NCBI GenBank assembly: GCA_034422355.1
Contig: DAOUJS010000008.1
Span: forward strand, 12,051-76,050
DNA: 64,000 bases
Source of the DNA: CATOSP01 sp034422355
Lineage (GTDB): Bacteria > Chloroflexota > Dehalococcoidia > Lucifugimonadales > UBA3495
Direction of reading: 5' to 3'
Both the position numbers and the translations under genes were made by a program. The notes below the pieces were generated by a model. The model was not told the DNA's origin. It saw only the letters and a program-made list of their open reading frames with translations, and searched no databases. The stretch's first letter is position 1. The number at the start of each line of letters is the position of its first letter. Positions 52,786 through 61,662 of this stretch are shown here, piece after piece.

Positions 52786-53874
52786 ATGCAGAATCGAACA
52801 AGCCACACCCTCAACGCCCGCCGCATCGACGTCGAAAACTCCTTCGACGCCATCCAGGACTACTACGCCGGCCAGGGCTGGACCGACGGCTTGCCCGTGG
52901 TCCCCGCTACCGAGCCGCTGGTGCTCCGGATGCTGGAGGCGTGCCCGGAGTCCCTTAGTGGGCCGCCCGGCCATTCCCTCGGCGTCATGCACCCCCGAAA
53001 CGCCAGGGTCACCCTGGAGAAGATCGCCATCAACGCCGTCATGGCCGGATGCCGCCCCGAGTACTTCCCCGTGGTGCTGGCCGCGGTCAAGGCCGTGATG
53101 CAGGAAGAATTCAACGTCGCCGGGGTATCCTCCACCACCGGCGGAGCCGCGCCGGTCATCATCGTCAACGGCCCCGTCGCCTCCCGCCTCAACATCAATG
53201 GCGACGCCGGTTGCTTCGGCCCCGGCTACCGCGCCAACGCCTCCATCGGCAGGGCGCTGCGCCTGCTCATCCGCAACGTCGGCGGACTCATTCCCGGCGA
53301 GATGGACAAGGCAACCCTGGCCCTCCCCGGACGCTACACCTTCTGCTTTTCCGAAAACGAGGCCCGCAGCCCCTGGGAACCCCGTCACGTCGAGTTGGGC
53401 CACGACCCCAATACCAGCATGGTCACCGTCGCCGGCATCAGGGGCGTCTATCCCGTCATGGAGACCACCGTATCAACCGGCCTGGAGGTCCTGGCCACCA
53501 TTGTCGGGACCATGCGCGGGTCCGCCGTCTCCAACTACTACCAGATAGGCACCGGCGCCCAGATCGTCCTGGTCCTCTGCCCAGAACATGCCGACGACAT
53601 CGCAGGCTCCGGCCTCTCCAAGGAAGACGTGCGCCAGTACGTCTTCCACAACGCCCGGATGCCCATCGGCCAACTCAAGGGCGTGGCCCACTACGGAAAC
53701 CGCAACTGGCCCGCCTGGGTCGACGAGGACAACCCCAATACCATGGTCCCCCTGGTCCGCGACCCCGGGGACATCGCCATCGTCGTAGCCGGCGGCGACG
53801 GACGCCACTCCGCGTGGCTCGCCGGCTGGGGCGTCACCCGCATGACCACCCAGGACATAGAACTGCCTGAGTAA
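52786..53874 (+). CDS. Conserved-looking hypothetical protein
   Basis: A 362-residue soluble protein with many glycine-rich turns (SSTTGGAAPVIIVNGPVASRLNINGD, and GRALRLLIRNVGG). I do not recognise a named family with certainty. Proteins of this size and type occur in Chloroflexota close to UGSC-type genes, but that link is not shown here (the UGSC gene lies 11 kb away). A GTG or ATG start with a weak ribosome binding site. No membrane segments. Confidence 0.75.
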   Translation: MQNRTSHTLNARRIDVENSFDAIQDYYAGQGWTDGLPVVPATEPLVLRMLEACPESLSGPPGHSLGVMHPRNARVTLEKIAINAVMAGCRPEYFPVVLAAVKAVMQEEFNVAGVSSTTGGAAPVIIVNGPVASRLNINGDAGCFGPGYRANASIGRALRLLIRNVGGLIPGEMDKATLALPGRYTFCFSENEARSPWEPRHVELGHDPNTSMVTVAGIRGVYPVMETTVSTGLEVLATIVGTMRGSAVSNYYQIGTGAQIVLVLCPEHADDIAGSGLSKEDVRQYVFHNARMPIGQLKGVAHYGNRNWPAWVDEDNPNTMVPLVRDPGDIAIVVAGGDGRHSAWLAGWGVTRMTTQDIELPE

Positions 53875-53922
53875 CCCGGCTGCCGTGGCTCCCTGACCGG
53901 CATTCCCAGCCCAAAGCCGCTG

Positions 53923-53940
53923 TTCCCGCTTTCGCGGGAA
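53923..53940. repeat. Short inverted repeat TTCCCGC-TTTC-GCGGGAA
   Basis: The same 7-bp arms as at 41567, with a different loop (TTTC), followed by TCCA as in the first copy. Dispersed intergenic repeat. Confidence 0.6.
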
Positions 53941-54094
53941 TCCACTTTCCTGCCCTCAGCGTTTATCCAATGCCAGGGAAACTTGTCCTGTTTCCGAACA
54001 TCGTAAGGACTATTGCAAACAGGTCTGGAAACATATTGACGCAGATTGGCCACAAGATGTACCATATTCGTAACCAATAAGAGGAGAGGATACT

Positions 54095-54361
54095 ATGGCA
54101 CAGGCAGCTTTTGTTCCCGGCGCGGAAGATATTGCCCTCCCGGTGATTTGCCGCCATCACTGGGTTATCCAGCCCGCCAACGGCCCCGAAAGCCTGGGCG
54201 AGTGCCAGGTCTGCGGCGAGGTCAAGTCCTTCAAGAACCACGTCGATAACGGCTCCTGGGGCGACATCCGCCTCAACCCGCCCACCGCCATCGACAAGAT
54301 CCGGGACCGCCAGAGGTCCATCATGATGGCCGAGCAGGAGGACTTCGAGGACGGGGACTAG
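54095..54361 (+). CDS. Small zinc-ribbon-like hypothetical protein
   Basis: An 88-residue protein with GAGGAGAGGATACT before ATG. It contains Cys-His pairs (PVICRHHW then GECQVCGEVKSFKNH), suggesting one zinc site with C-x2-H..C-x2-C ligands, then an acidic C terminus. No family recognised; its short size and strong terminator suggest a real, independently transcribed gene. Confidence 0.72.
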   Translation: MAQAAFVPGAEDIALPVICRHHWVIQPANGPESLGECQVCGEVKSFKNHVDNGSWGDIRLNPPTAIDKIRDRQRSIMMAEQEDFEDGD

Positions 54362-54425
54362 CAGGAACCCTGCATTAGCCTCCTCCTTCCTCTCCTGCCC
54401 AGGCATCCCAACCCATAGACTATTA

Positions 54426-54465
54426 CCCCGTGCGGGCCGTCAACCCGGCCCCGCACGGGGGTTTT
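54426..54465 (+). terminator. Intrinsic terminator before dnaE
   Basis: CCCCGTGCGG / CCGCACGGGG with an inner GCCG/CGGC pairing forms a long stem ending in GTTTTC. Confidence 0.88.
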
Positions 54466-54574
54466 CATACTCCAAAGAAGTCCTCCGCCGTCCCTGGGTT
54501 CCCCACCCAGACGATTTGTGGTAGCAAATGCCAACCGAATTACCATATCTTGTATCTTATGTCTACTTATTGCC

Positions 54575-54606
54575 TTGACAACTACCTATCGGGGTAGGGC
54601 TATAAT
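54575..54606 (+). promoter_or_regulatory. dnaE promoter with 20-bp spacer and internal dyad
   Basis: TTGACA (54575-54580) and TATAAT (54601-54606), both perfect consensus, are separated by 20 bases rather than 17. The spacer contains the dyad CTACC-TATCGG-GGTAG. Spacers of 19-20 bases with a dyad are the hallmark of MerR-type regulated promoters; here the link is only by resemblance. The start codon follows about 20 bases later after CGGAGG. Confidence 0.7.
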
Positions 54607-54626
54607 ATCCCTCTTCGGAGGTTTAG

Positions 54627-57600
54627 ATGTCGAGTCAGTCCATCGCCAGCCCGTTCACCCACCTGCACGTCCACACCGAGTACAGCATGTTGGACGGCAT
54701 CAGCCGCATCCCGGACCTGGTGACCCAGACCGCCAACCTGGGCATGTCGGCCCTGGCCATGACCGACCACGGCACCCTCTACGGCGTGGTGGACTTCTAC
54801 TCCGCCTGCATCGAGGCCGGTATAAAGCCCATCATCGGCTGCGAAGTGTACATGGCCAAGAGCAGCCGACACGACCGCAGCGGCCTGGAGCGCAGCCCCA
54901 ACCACCTGGTCCTGCTGGCCCGCGACAACACCGGCTACCGCAACCTGATGCAACTGGTCACCCGCGCCCACACCGAGGGTTTCTACTACAAACCCCGCAT
55001 CGACCGGGAGATTCTGGAGCAGTACCGCCACGGCCTGATTGCCCTCTCCGGCTGCCCATCGTCCGAAGTCCCGGAGTTAATCGCCGCGGGCAACTTGGAC
55101 GAGGCCAAGCGCGTCGCAGGCTGGTATAAGGACCTCTTCGGCGACGGCTACTTCCTGGAACTGCAACGCCACGAGCACGTCCCCAACCTGTCCGAGATCA
55201 ACCAGGCCCTGGTCCGCATGTCCCGGGAAATGGACCTGCCACTGGTGGTCACCAACGACGCCCACTACGTCCACCAGGCCGATTCCCCGCTACAGGACGT
55301 CTACATCTGCATCCAGACCAACACCAACCTCCAGGATGAGAAGCGCCTGCGCATGGAGGACAACTCCTACTACATCAAGAGCCCCGACGAGATGGCCCAA
55401 CTGTTCCCGGAGTTCCCCGAGGCGATGGCCAACACCGGGCGCATCGCCGAGATGTGCAATGTGGAGTTGAGCTTCGACCAGACCCACCTGCCCCGGTTCC
55501 AGACCCCCAACAACATGGACGCGGAAGAATACCTGACCCGATTGTGCTGGGAAGGGTTCAAGCGCCGCTACCCCAACCCGACGCCGCAGGCGGAAGAACG
55601 GCTCAAGTACGAGTTGGAGGTAATCAAGTACACCCAGTTCGCCAACTACTTCCTGGTGGTCTGGGATATCATCGACTTCGTCCGCAAGCAGAACATCATG
55701 TACGGAGTGCGGGGCAGCGCAGCCGCCAGCGTGGCCCTCTACTGCCTGGGCATAACCAACGTCGACCCCTTGGAGTACCGCCTGGTCTTCGAGCGGTTCC
55801 TCAACCTGGAACGCAAGGAAATGCCGGACATTGACCTGGACTTCCAGGACGACCGCCGGGACGAGGTCCTGCACTACGTCATCGAAAAGTACGGCAGCGA
55901 CCACGTGGCCCAGATAATCACCTTCGGCACCCTCGGCGCAAAGGCTGCCCTGCGCGACGTGGGCCGGGCAATGGGCATGTCCTACGGCGACGTGGACCGG
56001 ATCGCCCGAATGGTGCCATTCAAGGCCCGCAACCTTGAGGACGCGCTGCGGGTCAACCCGGAGTTCGAGAACACTTACCAGAACGAGCCCGCGATTCAGA
56101 ACCTGGTGGAAAACGCCAAGGGACTGGAGGGCATCGTCCACCACGTCAGCACCCACGCCGCCGGCGTCCTCATCGCTGACGAACCCCTGACTGAGACTGT
56201 CCCGTTGCAACGCCCCACCCGCGGCGATGAGTCCAGCCCGGTCCTTATGACCCAGTACTCGATGGACCCAGTTGCCAGGCTCGGTCTGCTCAAAATGGAC
56301 TTCCTCGGCCTGACCAACCTGACCATCCTCGACCGGGCGGTCAATCTGCTGGAGCAGAACCAGGGCATCCGCATCGACCTGGACCGGCTTCCCCTCAATG
56401 ACCGCGACACCTTCGACCTCCTCTCATCGGGACACACCACCGACCTGTTCCAGTTGGAAAGCGCCGGGATGCGCCGCTACATCAAGGAGTTGAAGCCCTC
56501 CAGCCTCAGCGACATCTCGGCCATGATCGCCCTCTACCGCCCCGGCCCGATGGAAAACATCGAAGCCTTCATCAACGCCAAGCACGGCCGGGCGCCTATC
56601 ACCTATCCTCATCCCAGTTTCAAAGAGCTTCTCGACGAGACCTACGGCATCATCGTCTACCAGGACCAGGTGCTGCTGATTCTCCAGCAGTTCGCCGGGT
56701 ATTCCCTGGGCGCAGCCGACATCGTGCGCAAGGCTATGGGCAAGAAGATTGCCGCGTTGATGGCCCAGGAGCGGGAGAATTTCGTCGTAGGCGCACAGTC
56801 CAAGGGCTTCGGCGTGGAGATTGCCGTAGAGGTCTTCAACCTCATAGAACCCTTCGCCGGGTACGCCTTCAACAAGGCCCACAGCGTCAGCTATGCCCTG
56901 ATTTCCTACTGGACGGCCTATTTCAAGGCCCATTATCCCCTGGAGTACATGTGCGCCGTCCTCAACTCCCGGCTCGACAACCCGGACAGGATAGTATCGT
57001 CCATCAACGAGTGCTTCCGCCTCGGCATATCCGTGCATCTGCCGGACATCAACCGCTCCGAGGAGTTCTTCACCATCGACCACAGCGTCGGCGCAACCCC
57101 GGGCCTCCGCATCGGGTTGGCCGCCATCAAGACCGTGGGCGAGGGCGCGGTGCGTCCCCTGGTCGAAGAGCGCAAGGAGAACGGGCCATACAAGTCCATC
57201 GACGACTTTTGCCGCCGCGCCGACTCCAGGGGCCTCAACCGCCGTACGATGGAGGCCCTCGCCAAGGCAGGAGCTTTCGATACTATCGCATCCCGCGGCG
57301 CGGTGGTAGAGTCCGTTGACCAGATCGTTGCCACATCCCAACTCGAGGCCCGCCGCCGCGACTCCGGCCAGACCAGCTTCTTCGACGGCGCGGCCGAAGG
57401 AGAAGGCCCCGACTCTCTCCCCGGCCTCACCCTGCCCGACCGGGACGTTGAAGACGGCACAAAGGCGGCGTGGGAAAAGGAACTGCTCGGTTTCTCCCTC
57501 TCCCACAACCCCCTGCTCCAGATCGCAAGCCTGGACGCCGGGGACGCGGTCAACGCCCTGGACCAACTGGACGACGAGATGGAAGGCGAGACCAAGACCT

Positions 57601-58340
57601 TCCTCGGCCAGATCTCCGGGGTCAGCGAGCGTTACACCCGCGAGCAGAAGAAGTTCCTCATCGTCAACCTGGAGCTGCTGGGCGGCCCCATCGAACTGGT
57701 GGTCTGGCCCAATGTCCTGGAGCAGACCGACGGCCTGTGGACCGAGGGGACCGTCGTCAAGGCTACGGGCAAGCTCCGCAACCGCAGCGATCAGTGGTCC
57801 CTGGCCTGCAACACCGCCCAGGAGTATTCAACTCCTGCCGCGGCCCCGTCCCATGCCAACGGCGTCCATGAGCCGGGCCGCAACGGACACACTACGCCCC
57901 AGGCCGAGTCCCAACCCCCAGTCGCTCAGCAACCCGCCGCCGAAACGCCTCCCGCTCAGACCAACGGCAACAGTAGCCCAAACGGGGCCGCTCACGCCAA
58001 CGGCAAGAACGGCAACGCCAATGGGAACAGCCACCGGGATGTAACAAACGGCAACGTCGCCTACCAGCGCACCCTGTCCCTGGGCGTGGTAGAGTCGGAC
58101 GACGCCTCGGAAGATGCCCACCTCCTCCGCGAGGTCATCGGCGTGCTGCTGGAATACCCCGGACAGGACCGGGTCAACCTGGAGATTCACACCGGCGGCG
58201 CCCGGGTTGTCCTGGAAATACCCGTAGTCAACACGGGCTACTGCGAAGAGCTGGATCAGCGTCTCACTGAACTCCTCGGCGCAGGCTCAGTCCGCTTCCA
58301 CGACGCCAACGGCTCCGGTCCCACCGGCACCCAGGGTTAG
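54627..58340 (+). CDS. dnaE: DNA polymerase III subunit alpha
   Basis: A 1237-residue DnaE polymerase. The PHP domain begins HLHVHTEYSMLDGI (residues 12-25). Catalytic aspartates sit in MPDIDLDFQDDRRDEVL (about residue 395-410) and the palm continues with SAMIALYRPGPMEN (about residue 630). An OB-fold follows near 985-1060. Residues about 1075-1150 are a low-complexity Asn/Gly/Pro/Ala-rich linker, after which a C-terminal domain (residues 1155-1230) with LEIHTGGARVVLEIPVV follows. GGAGG precedes the ATG. Confidence 0.96.
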   Translation: MSSQSIASPFTHLHVHTEYSMLDGISRIPDLVTQTANLGMSALAMTDHGTLYGVVDFYSACIEAGIKPIIGCEVYMAKSSRHDRSGLERSPNHLVLLARDNTGYRNLMQLVTRAHTEGFYYKPRIDREILEQYRHGLIALSGCPSSEVPELIAAGNLDEAKRVAGWYKDLFGDGYFLELQRHEHVPNLSEINQALVRMSREMDLPLVVTNDAHYVHQADSPLQDVYICIQTNTNLQDEKRLRMEDNSYYIKSPDEMAQLFPEFPEAMANTGRIAEMCNVELSFDQTHLPRFQTPNNMDAEEYLTRLCWEGFKRRYPNPTPQAEERLKYELEVIKYTQFANYFLVVWDIIDFVRKQNIMYGVRGSAAASVALYCLGITNVDPLEYRLVFERFLNLERKEMPDIDLDFQDDRRDEVLHYVIEKYGSDHVAQIITFGTLGAKAALRDVGRAMGMSYGDVDRIARMVPFKARNLEDALRVNPEFENTYQNEPAIQNLVENAKGLEGIVHHVSTHAAGVLIADEPLTETVPLQRPTRGDESSPVLMTQYSMDPVARLGLLKMDFLGLTNLTILDRAVNLLEQNQGIRIDLDRLPLNDRDTFDLLSSGHTTDLFQLESAGMRRYIKELKPSSLSDISAMIALYRPGPMENIEAFINAKHGRAPITYPHPSFKELLDETYGIIVYQDQVLLILQQFAGYSLGAADIVRKAMGKKIAALMAQERENFVVGAQSKGFGVEIAVEVFNLIEPFAGYAFNKAHSVSYALISYWTAYFKAHYPLEYMCAVLNSRLDNPDRIVSSINECFRLGISVHLPDINRSEEFFTIDHSVGATPGLRIGLAAIKTVGEGAVRPLVEERKENGPYKSIDDFCRRADSRGLNRRTMEALAKAGAFDTIASRGAVVESVDQIVATSQLEARRRDSGQTSFFDGAAEGEGPDSLPGLTLPDRDVEDGTKAAWEKELLGFSLSHNPLLQIASLDAGDAVNALDQLDDEMEGETKTFLGQISGVSERYTREQKKFLIVNLELLGGPIELVVWPNVLEQTDGLWTEGTVVKATGKLRNRSDQWSLACNTAQEYSTPAAAPSHANGVHEPGRNGHTTPQAESQPPVAQQPAAETPPAQTNGNSSPNGAAHANGKNGNANGNSHRDVTNGNVAYQRTLSLGVVESDDASEDAHLLREVIGVLLEYPGQDRVNLEIHTGGARVVLEIPVVNTGYCEELDQRLTELLGAGSVRFHDANGSGPTGTQG

Positions 58341-58511
58341 GCACACCCGCCATCCGGTAATGGGAACCCCTCCGTTCAGTCGTGGCGGGCGTTCAAGCCA
58401 AGAAGTACGGAGGGAGACCGTGGGACATCCTGTGAAACGCTTGGAACTGGAGCCTTTGCCGCAGGCAAAGGTGGTTTATAACCCCAAAGCTCAAGTGCTG
58501 TGGGAGAGGAG

Positions 58512-58664
58512 ATGGCTCAGGGTGTACTGGTCCTTTACGATAAGGACGTAGACACAGGACCGACATCAGCGGTGGCAATTCGCATTGATGATGCCGAAAC
58601 CGCGCTCAAGCCCTTCGTAGATGCCATCCTGGCCAAGTACGCTGGGAAGACTGATCCTGCTTAA
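58512..58664 (+). CDS. Small hypothetical protein in a degraded region
   Basis: A 50-residue frame (GAGAGGAG directly before ATG, a very close spacing) reads AQGVLVLYDKDVDTGPTSAV, then a helix IRIDDAETALKPFVDAILAKY. A 43-codon frame just upstream (58420-58551, GTG after GGAGGG) overlaps it in another frame. Neither has a recognised family. The 58341-59085 stretch otherwise contains only a transposase fragment. Confidence 0.35.
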   Translation: MAQGVLVLYDKDVDTGPTSAVAIRIDDAETALKPFVDAILAKYAGKTDPA

Positions 58665-58687
58665 TAGACCAAGAGTGCACCAACGGG

Positions 58688-58906
58688 AAGATCCGCTGGA
58701 CCACCCTTCCCAAGGCAGCCCAGGCTCTGGACGTGGCCGAGTCAAGCGTATACCGCATCAAGCGACGTTTCGCGGAGGACGGGCTGGACGGAGTGCTAAA
58801 GGAGCGGCCCCAGGCCAACCGATACCGCAAGCTGGATGACCGGGCCGGGGCCCATTGTCAACCCGGTCTCGTCCCGGACGACACCGCCCGCCGCGATGGT
58901 ACCTGA
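58688..58906 (+). pseudogene. IS630-type transposase N-terminal fragment
   Basis: A frame with no proper start reads LPKAAQALDVAESSVYRIKRRFAEDGLDGVLKERPQANRYRKLDD in the order of the helix-turn-helix region of IS630-family transposases, then turns into unrelated sequence and stops at TGA 58904-58906. The catalytic DDE domain is missing. Confidence 0.65.
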
Positions 58907-59085
58907 CCGCTGTCCTTCCCAGTTACTCTACTCTGCACGGCCCGGTTTCGGGCATACCAATGCTGAGCAGCAAGCTATTCTGGACTTCCTGGGACATCTG
59001 GCAGGTTTCCTGCCGGACTACGACTACTTCTGTCAAAGTTGCCTGGCGGATTGAAATTGGCCTTGTCGCCTGCCACGCGGGAGAT

Positions 59086-61662
59086 TTACAGGCGTGGGTC
59101 AACCGGCTCGCTTTCCAGAGCCAGGACCGCGAAGGCGCACTCGTGGACGCGGTAGAGCGGTTCCCGGTTAACGAACCGCTGCAATCCCTCCAGACCCAGT
59201 GCGAATTCCCGCAGCGCCAGCGACCGCTTGGTGGAGAGGCCGCGCCCCCGCAGGCGTTCCAAGTTGTTGGGCAGGGTATATTCGGGGCCGTAGATGATGC
59301 GAAGATACTCCCCGCCCCGGCATTTCATCGCCGGTTGCACCAGACCCCGCCGGCCGGTGGCTATGAAGCCGGTTGGCTTCACCACCATTCCCTCTCCTCC
59401 CACGGCGGTCAATTCTTCCCACCAACGGACGGCTTCTTCCTCTTCGTGCGAGGCGAGGTTCACCACCCGGTAGCCTGTTGCCCTGAACAGCCCGGGATCG
59501 GCCTGTTGCAGGCGCTCGGCCATGGCCAGGTGCCAGAGGTGGTCCCTGCCTGAATGGACGGCTCCCTCGCTCGCCAGCAGATGGAAGGGCGCAAGCTTGA
59601 CGTCATCCAGTGAGGTTACCGGCCAGCAATACCTGGTGTAGGCGTCACGATAGAGTTCCGTCAGACGACGCCGCCCATCGACCAACGCCAGAGCATCGCC
59701 GGTGTCCACTCCACGCGCCGACGCCTGCTGAAGGAGAGTCAGTGCCGCCGACAGCCCGGCGCGGGCAGACGCTCCGACTGGCGCGTATTGCTCCAACACC
59801 AATTCCTGCGCCTTCATTGACCACGGCATCAGCTCACAGTCCAGCAGCACCCAGTCGGTCTCCAGGTCCTCCCAAAGGCCGGATTCGCCACAGGCTGCGC
59901 GGACCCGTTGCAGGAACTGCGCCTCGAGTGCGAGGTCTTCAAAGAGCCTGCGGCCCGTTCGAGTGTAGCAGGCGCCGGCGCTCTCGCTGGTGATGCCGAA
60001 CCGCAGCTCGACAGCATCGGAGTTGCGGCCAGCCACGACGACGGCCCGCGACCCCATGTGCTTCTCCTCGCAGACGACGCTGGAGACGCCGTTGTTGCGA
60101 TAGTAGGCAAAAACTTCAGCGGGGTGTTCCAGAAGACCAGGGAGCTTGCTGGTTTCGCACGGGGAGATCGTGGGCGGCAGGTACACCAACCACCGGGGGT
60201 CCAGGGCGAACCGGCTCATCACCTCCAGGGCCGCCGCAGCCTGTTCTTCTCGTACTGTGACGTTGCCCCGGAGCCGGGTCGACACCACGCGCTTTCCCAT
60301 CACGTCGTCGATGTCCAGCAGATTCGACGGGCGGTCATTCGTAGCGGCAACCCGCGGTTCGTCCTCGGGGCCGGTAGCCAGGGGTCGCACCGGTTCGTAG
60401 TAGACCCGCGCCGCCGGAACCGAAACCAGTTCGTTTTCGGGATAGCGTAGCGCGGTGAGCCGTCCTCCGAAGACGCAGCCGGTATCGACGTTGATGGTGC
60501 GGTTCAACCACACCGGTTCCGCAACCGGCGTGTGCCCATAGACCACCATGGCGTTGCCGCGGTAACCGGCGGCCCAGTCGGCGCGCACGGGCAGGCCCCA
60601 TTCGTCCGTCTCTCCGGTGGTTTCGCCGTAAAGGCAGAAGTCCCTGACCCTCGCCGAGGCACGCCCCTGGTACTCCTCCTTCATCCCCGCGTGCGCCACC
60701 ACCAGGTTGCCGCCGTCCAGGACGTAATGGCTGATCAGGCCGTCCATGAACCGGGTGGCCAGTTGCTGGAATTCCGGCGATTCCATTTCCAGTTGCTCCA
60801 GCGACTGGGCCAGTCCGTGGGACACCTGAACGTTCCGCCCCTTCAGTTTGCGGACCAGCTTGGACTCGTGGTTGCCGGCGACGCACAACGCCGTACCGTC
60901 CGCCACCATGGACATCACCAGTTTCAGCACGTTGACCACGCCGGGGCCACGGTCCACCAGGTCACCAACGAAGACGGCCTTGCGACCCTCCGGGTGGGCG
61001 ACCACATAACCATTGTCACCATCGTCATCGGCTACGGGCGGTGTGATCCGGTATTCCAAGCATTCCAGCAGCGAGACCAGTTCATCGAAACAGCCGTGTA
61101 CGTCTCCGATGATGTCAAAGGGCCCTGTCTCATGCTGGCGATTGGTCCACGACGGCACCCGCCGGATGCTGGCCGCCTCCACATCCTCCGTAGTATCGAG
61201 CACGTAGACGTAGCGGAAACCCTCGCGTCTCAGTCCCCGGATGGACCGGCGCAATTGTTGGGCCTGCTGGCGGACGACATGAGAGCCAAAATTCCTGTCG
61301 TCGCGTTCCCGGTTGCGGGCGAGACAAACGGACTCGGGCACGTTGAACACGATTGCCACCGGAAGGCAGTCATGCTCCCGGGCCAGGGCGACCAGCGGCT
61401 TGCGAGCCTGGGGCTGCACGCTGGTGGCATCAATGACGGTGAGGCGCCCGGCACGCAGGCGGGTGGACGCGATGAAATTCAGGAGAGCGAAGGCTTCAGG
61501 TGTAGACGCCTGGTCGTTGGGATCGTCGGCCACCATGGCCCGGCAGGCGTCGGAAGACACCACCTCGGTAGGCTTGAAGTGCCGGGCGGCAAAGGTGGAC
61601 TTTCCCGATCCGGACGGTCCAACCAGCGCCACCAGGCAGAATTCCGGGATTTCCAGTTTCAT
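59086..61662 (-). CDS. pnkp: Polynucleotide kinase-phosphatase-ligase (bacterial Pnkp)
   Basis: An 858-residue three-domain RNA repair enzyme. N-terminal kinase (residues 1-160): GPSGSGKST P-loop. Central binuclear metallophosphatase (about 175-430): DIIGDVHGCFDEL, GDLVDRGPG and GNHES. C-terminal ligase/adenylyltransferase (about 490-858): nucleotidyl-lysine motif EKHMGSR with Lys 534. It heals RNA ends left by ribotoxins. ATG 61662 overlaps hen1 by 4 bases; a longer frame to 61794 is not needed. Confidence 0.94.
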   Translation of the reverse strand: MKLEIPEFCLVALVGPSGSGKSTFAARHFKPTEVVSSDACRAMVADDPNDQASTPEAFALLNFIASTRLRAGRLTVIDATSVQPQARKPLVALAREHDCLPVAIVFNVPESVCLARNRERDDRNFGSHVVRQQAQQLRRSIRGLRREGFRYVYVLDTTEDVEAASIRRVPSWTNRQHETGPFDIIGDVHGCFDELVSLLECLEYRITPPVADDDGDNGYVVAHPEGRKAVFVGDLVDRGPGVVNVLKLVMSMVADGTALCVAGNHESKLVRKLKGRNVQVSHGLAQSLEQLEMESPEFQQLATRFMDGLISHYVLDGGNLVVAHAGMKEEYQGRASARVRDFCLYGETTGETDEWGLPVRADWAAGYRGNAMVVYGHTPVAEPVWLNRTINVDTGCVFGGRLTALRYPENELVSVPAARVYYEPVRPLATGPEDEPRVAATNDRPSNLLDIDDVMGKRVVSTRLRGNVTVREEQAAAALEVMSRFALDPRWLVYLPPTISPCETSKLPGLLEHPAEVFAYYRNNGVSSVVCEEKHMGSRAVVVAGRNSDAVELRFGITSESAGACYTRTGRRLFEDLALEAQFLQRVRAACGESGLWEDLETDWVLLDCELMPWSMKAQELVLEQYAPVGASARAGLSAALTLLQQASARGVDTGDALALVDGRRRLTELYRDAYTRYCWPVTSLDDVKLAPFHLLASEGAVHSGRDHLWHLAMAERLQQADPGLFRATGYRVVNLASHEEEEAVRWWEELTAVGGEGMVVKPTGFIATGRRGLVQPAMKCRGGEYLRIIYGPEYTLPNNLERLRGRGLSTKRSLALREFALGLEGLQRFVNREPLYRVHECAFAVLALESEPVDPRL

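Noticed and set aside
52705..53403. 232-codon antisense frame opposite the 52786 gene
   Set aside because: Low complexity, no motif; the plus-strand frame is consistent end to end.
55290..57566. Long minus-strand frames within dnaE
   Set aside because: They lie opposite a complete DnaE with all catalytic motifs.
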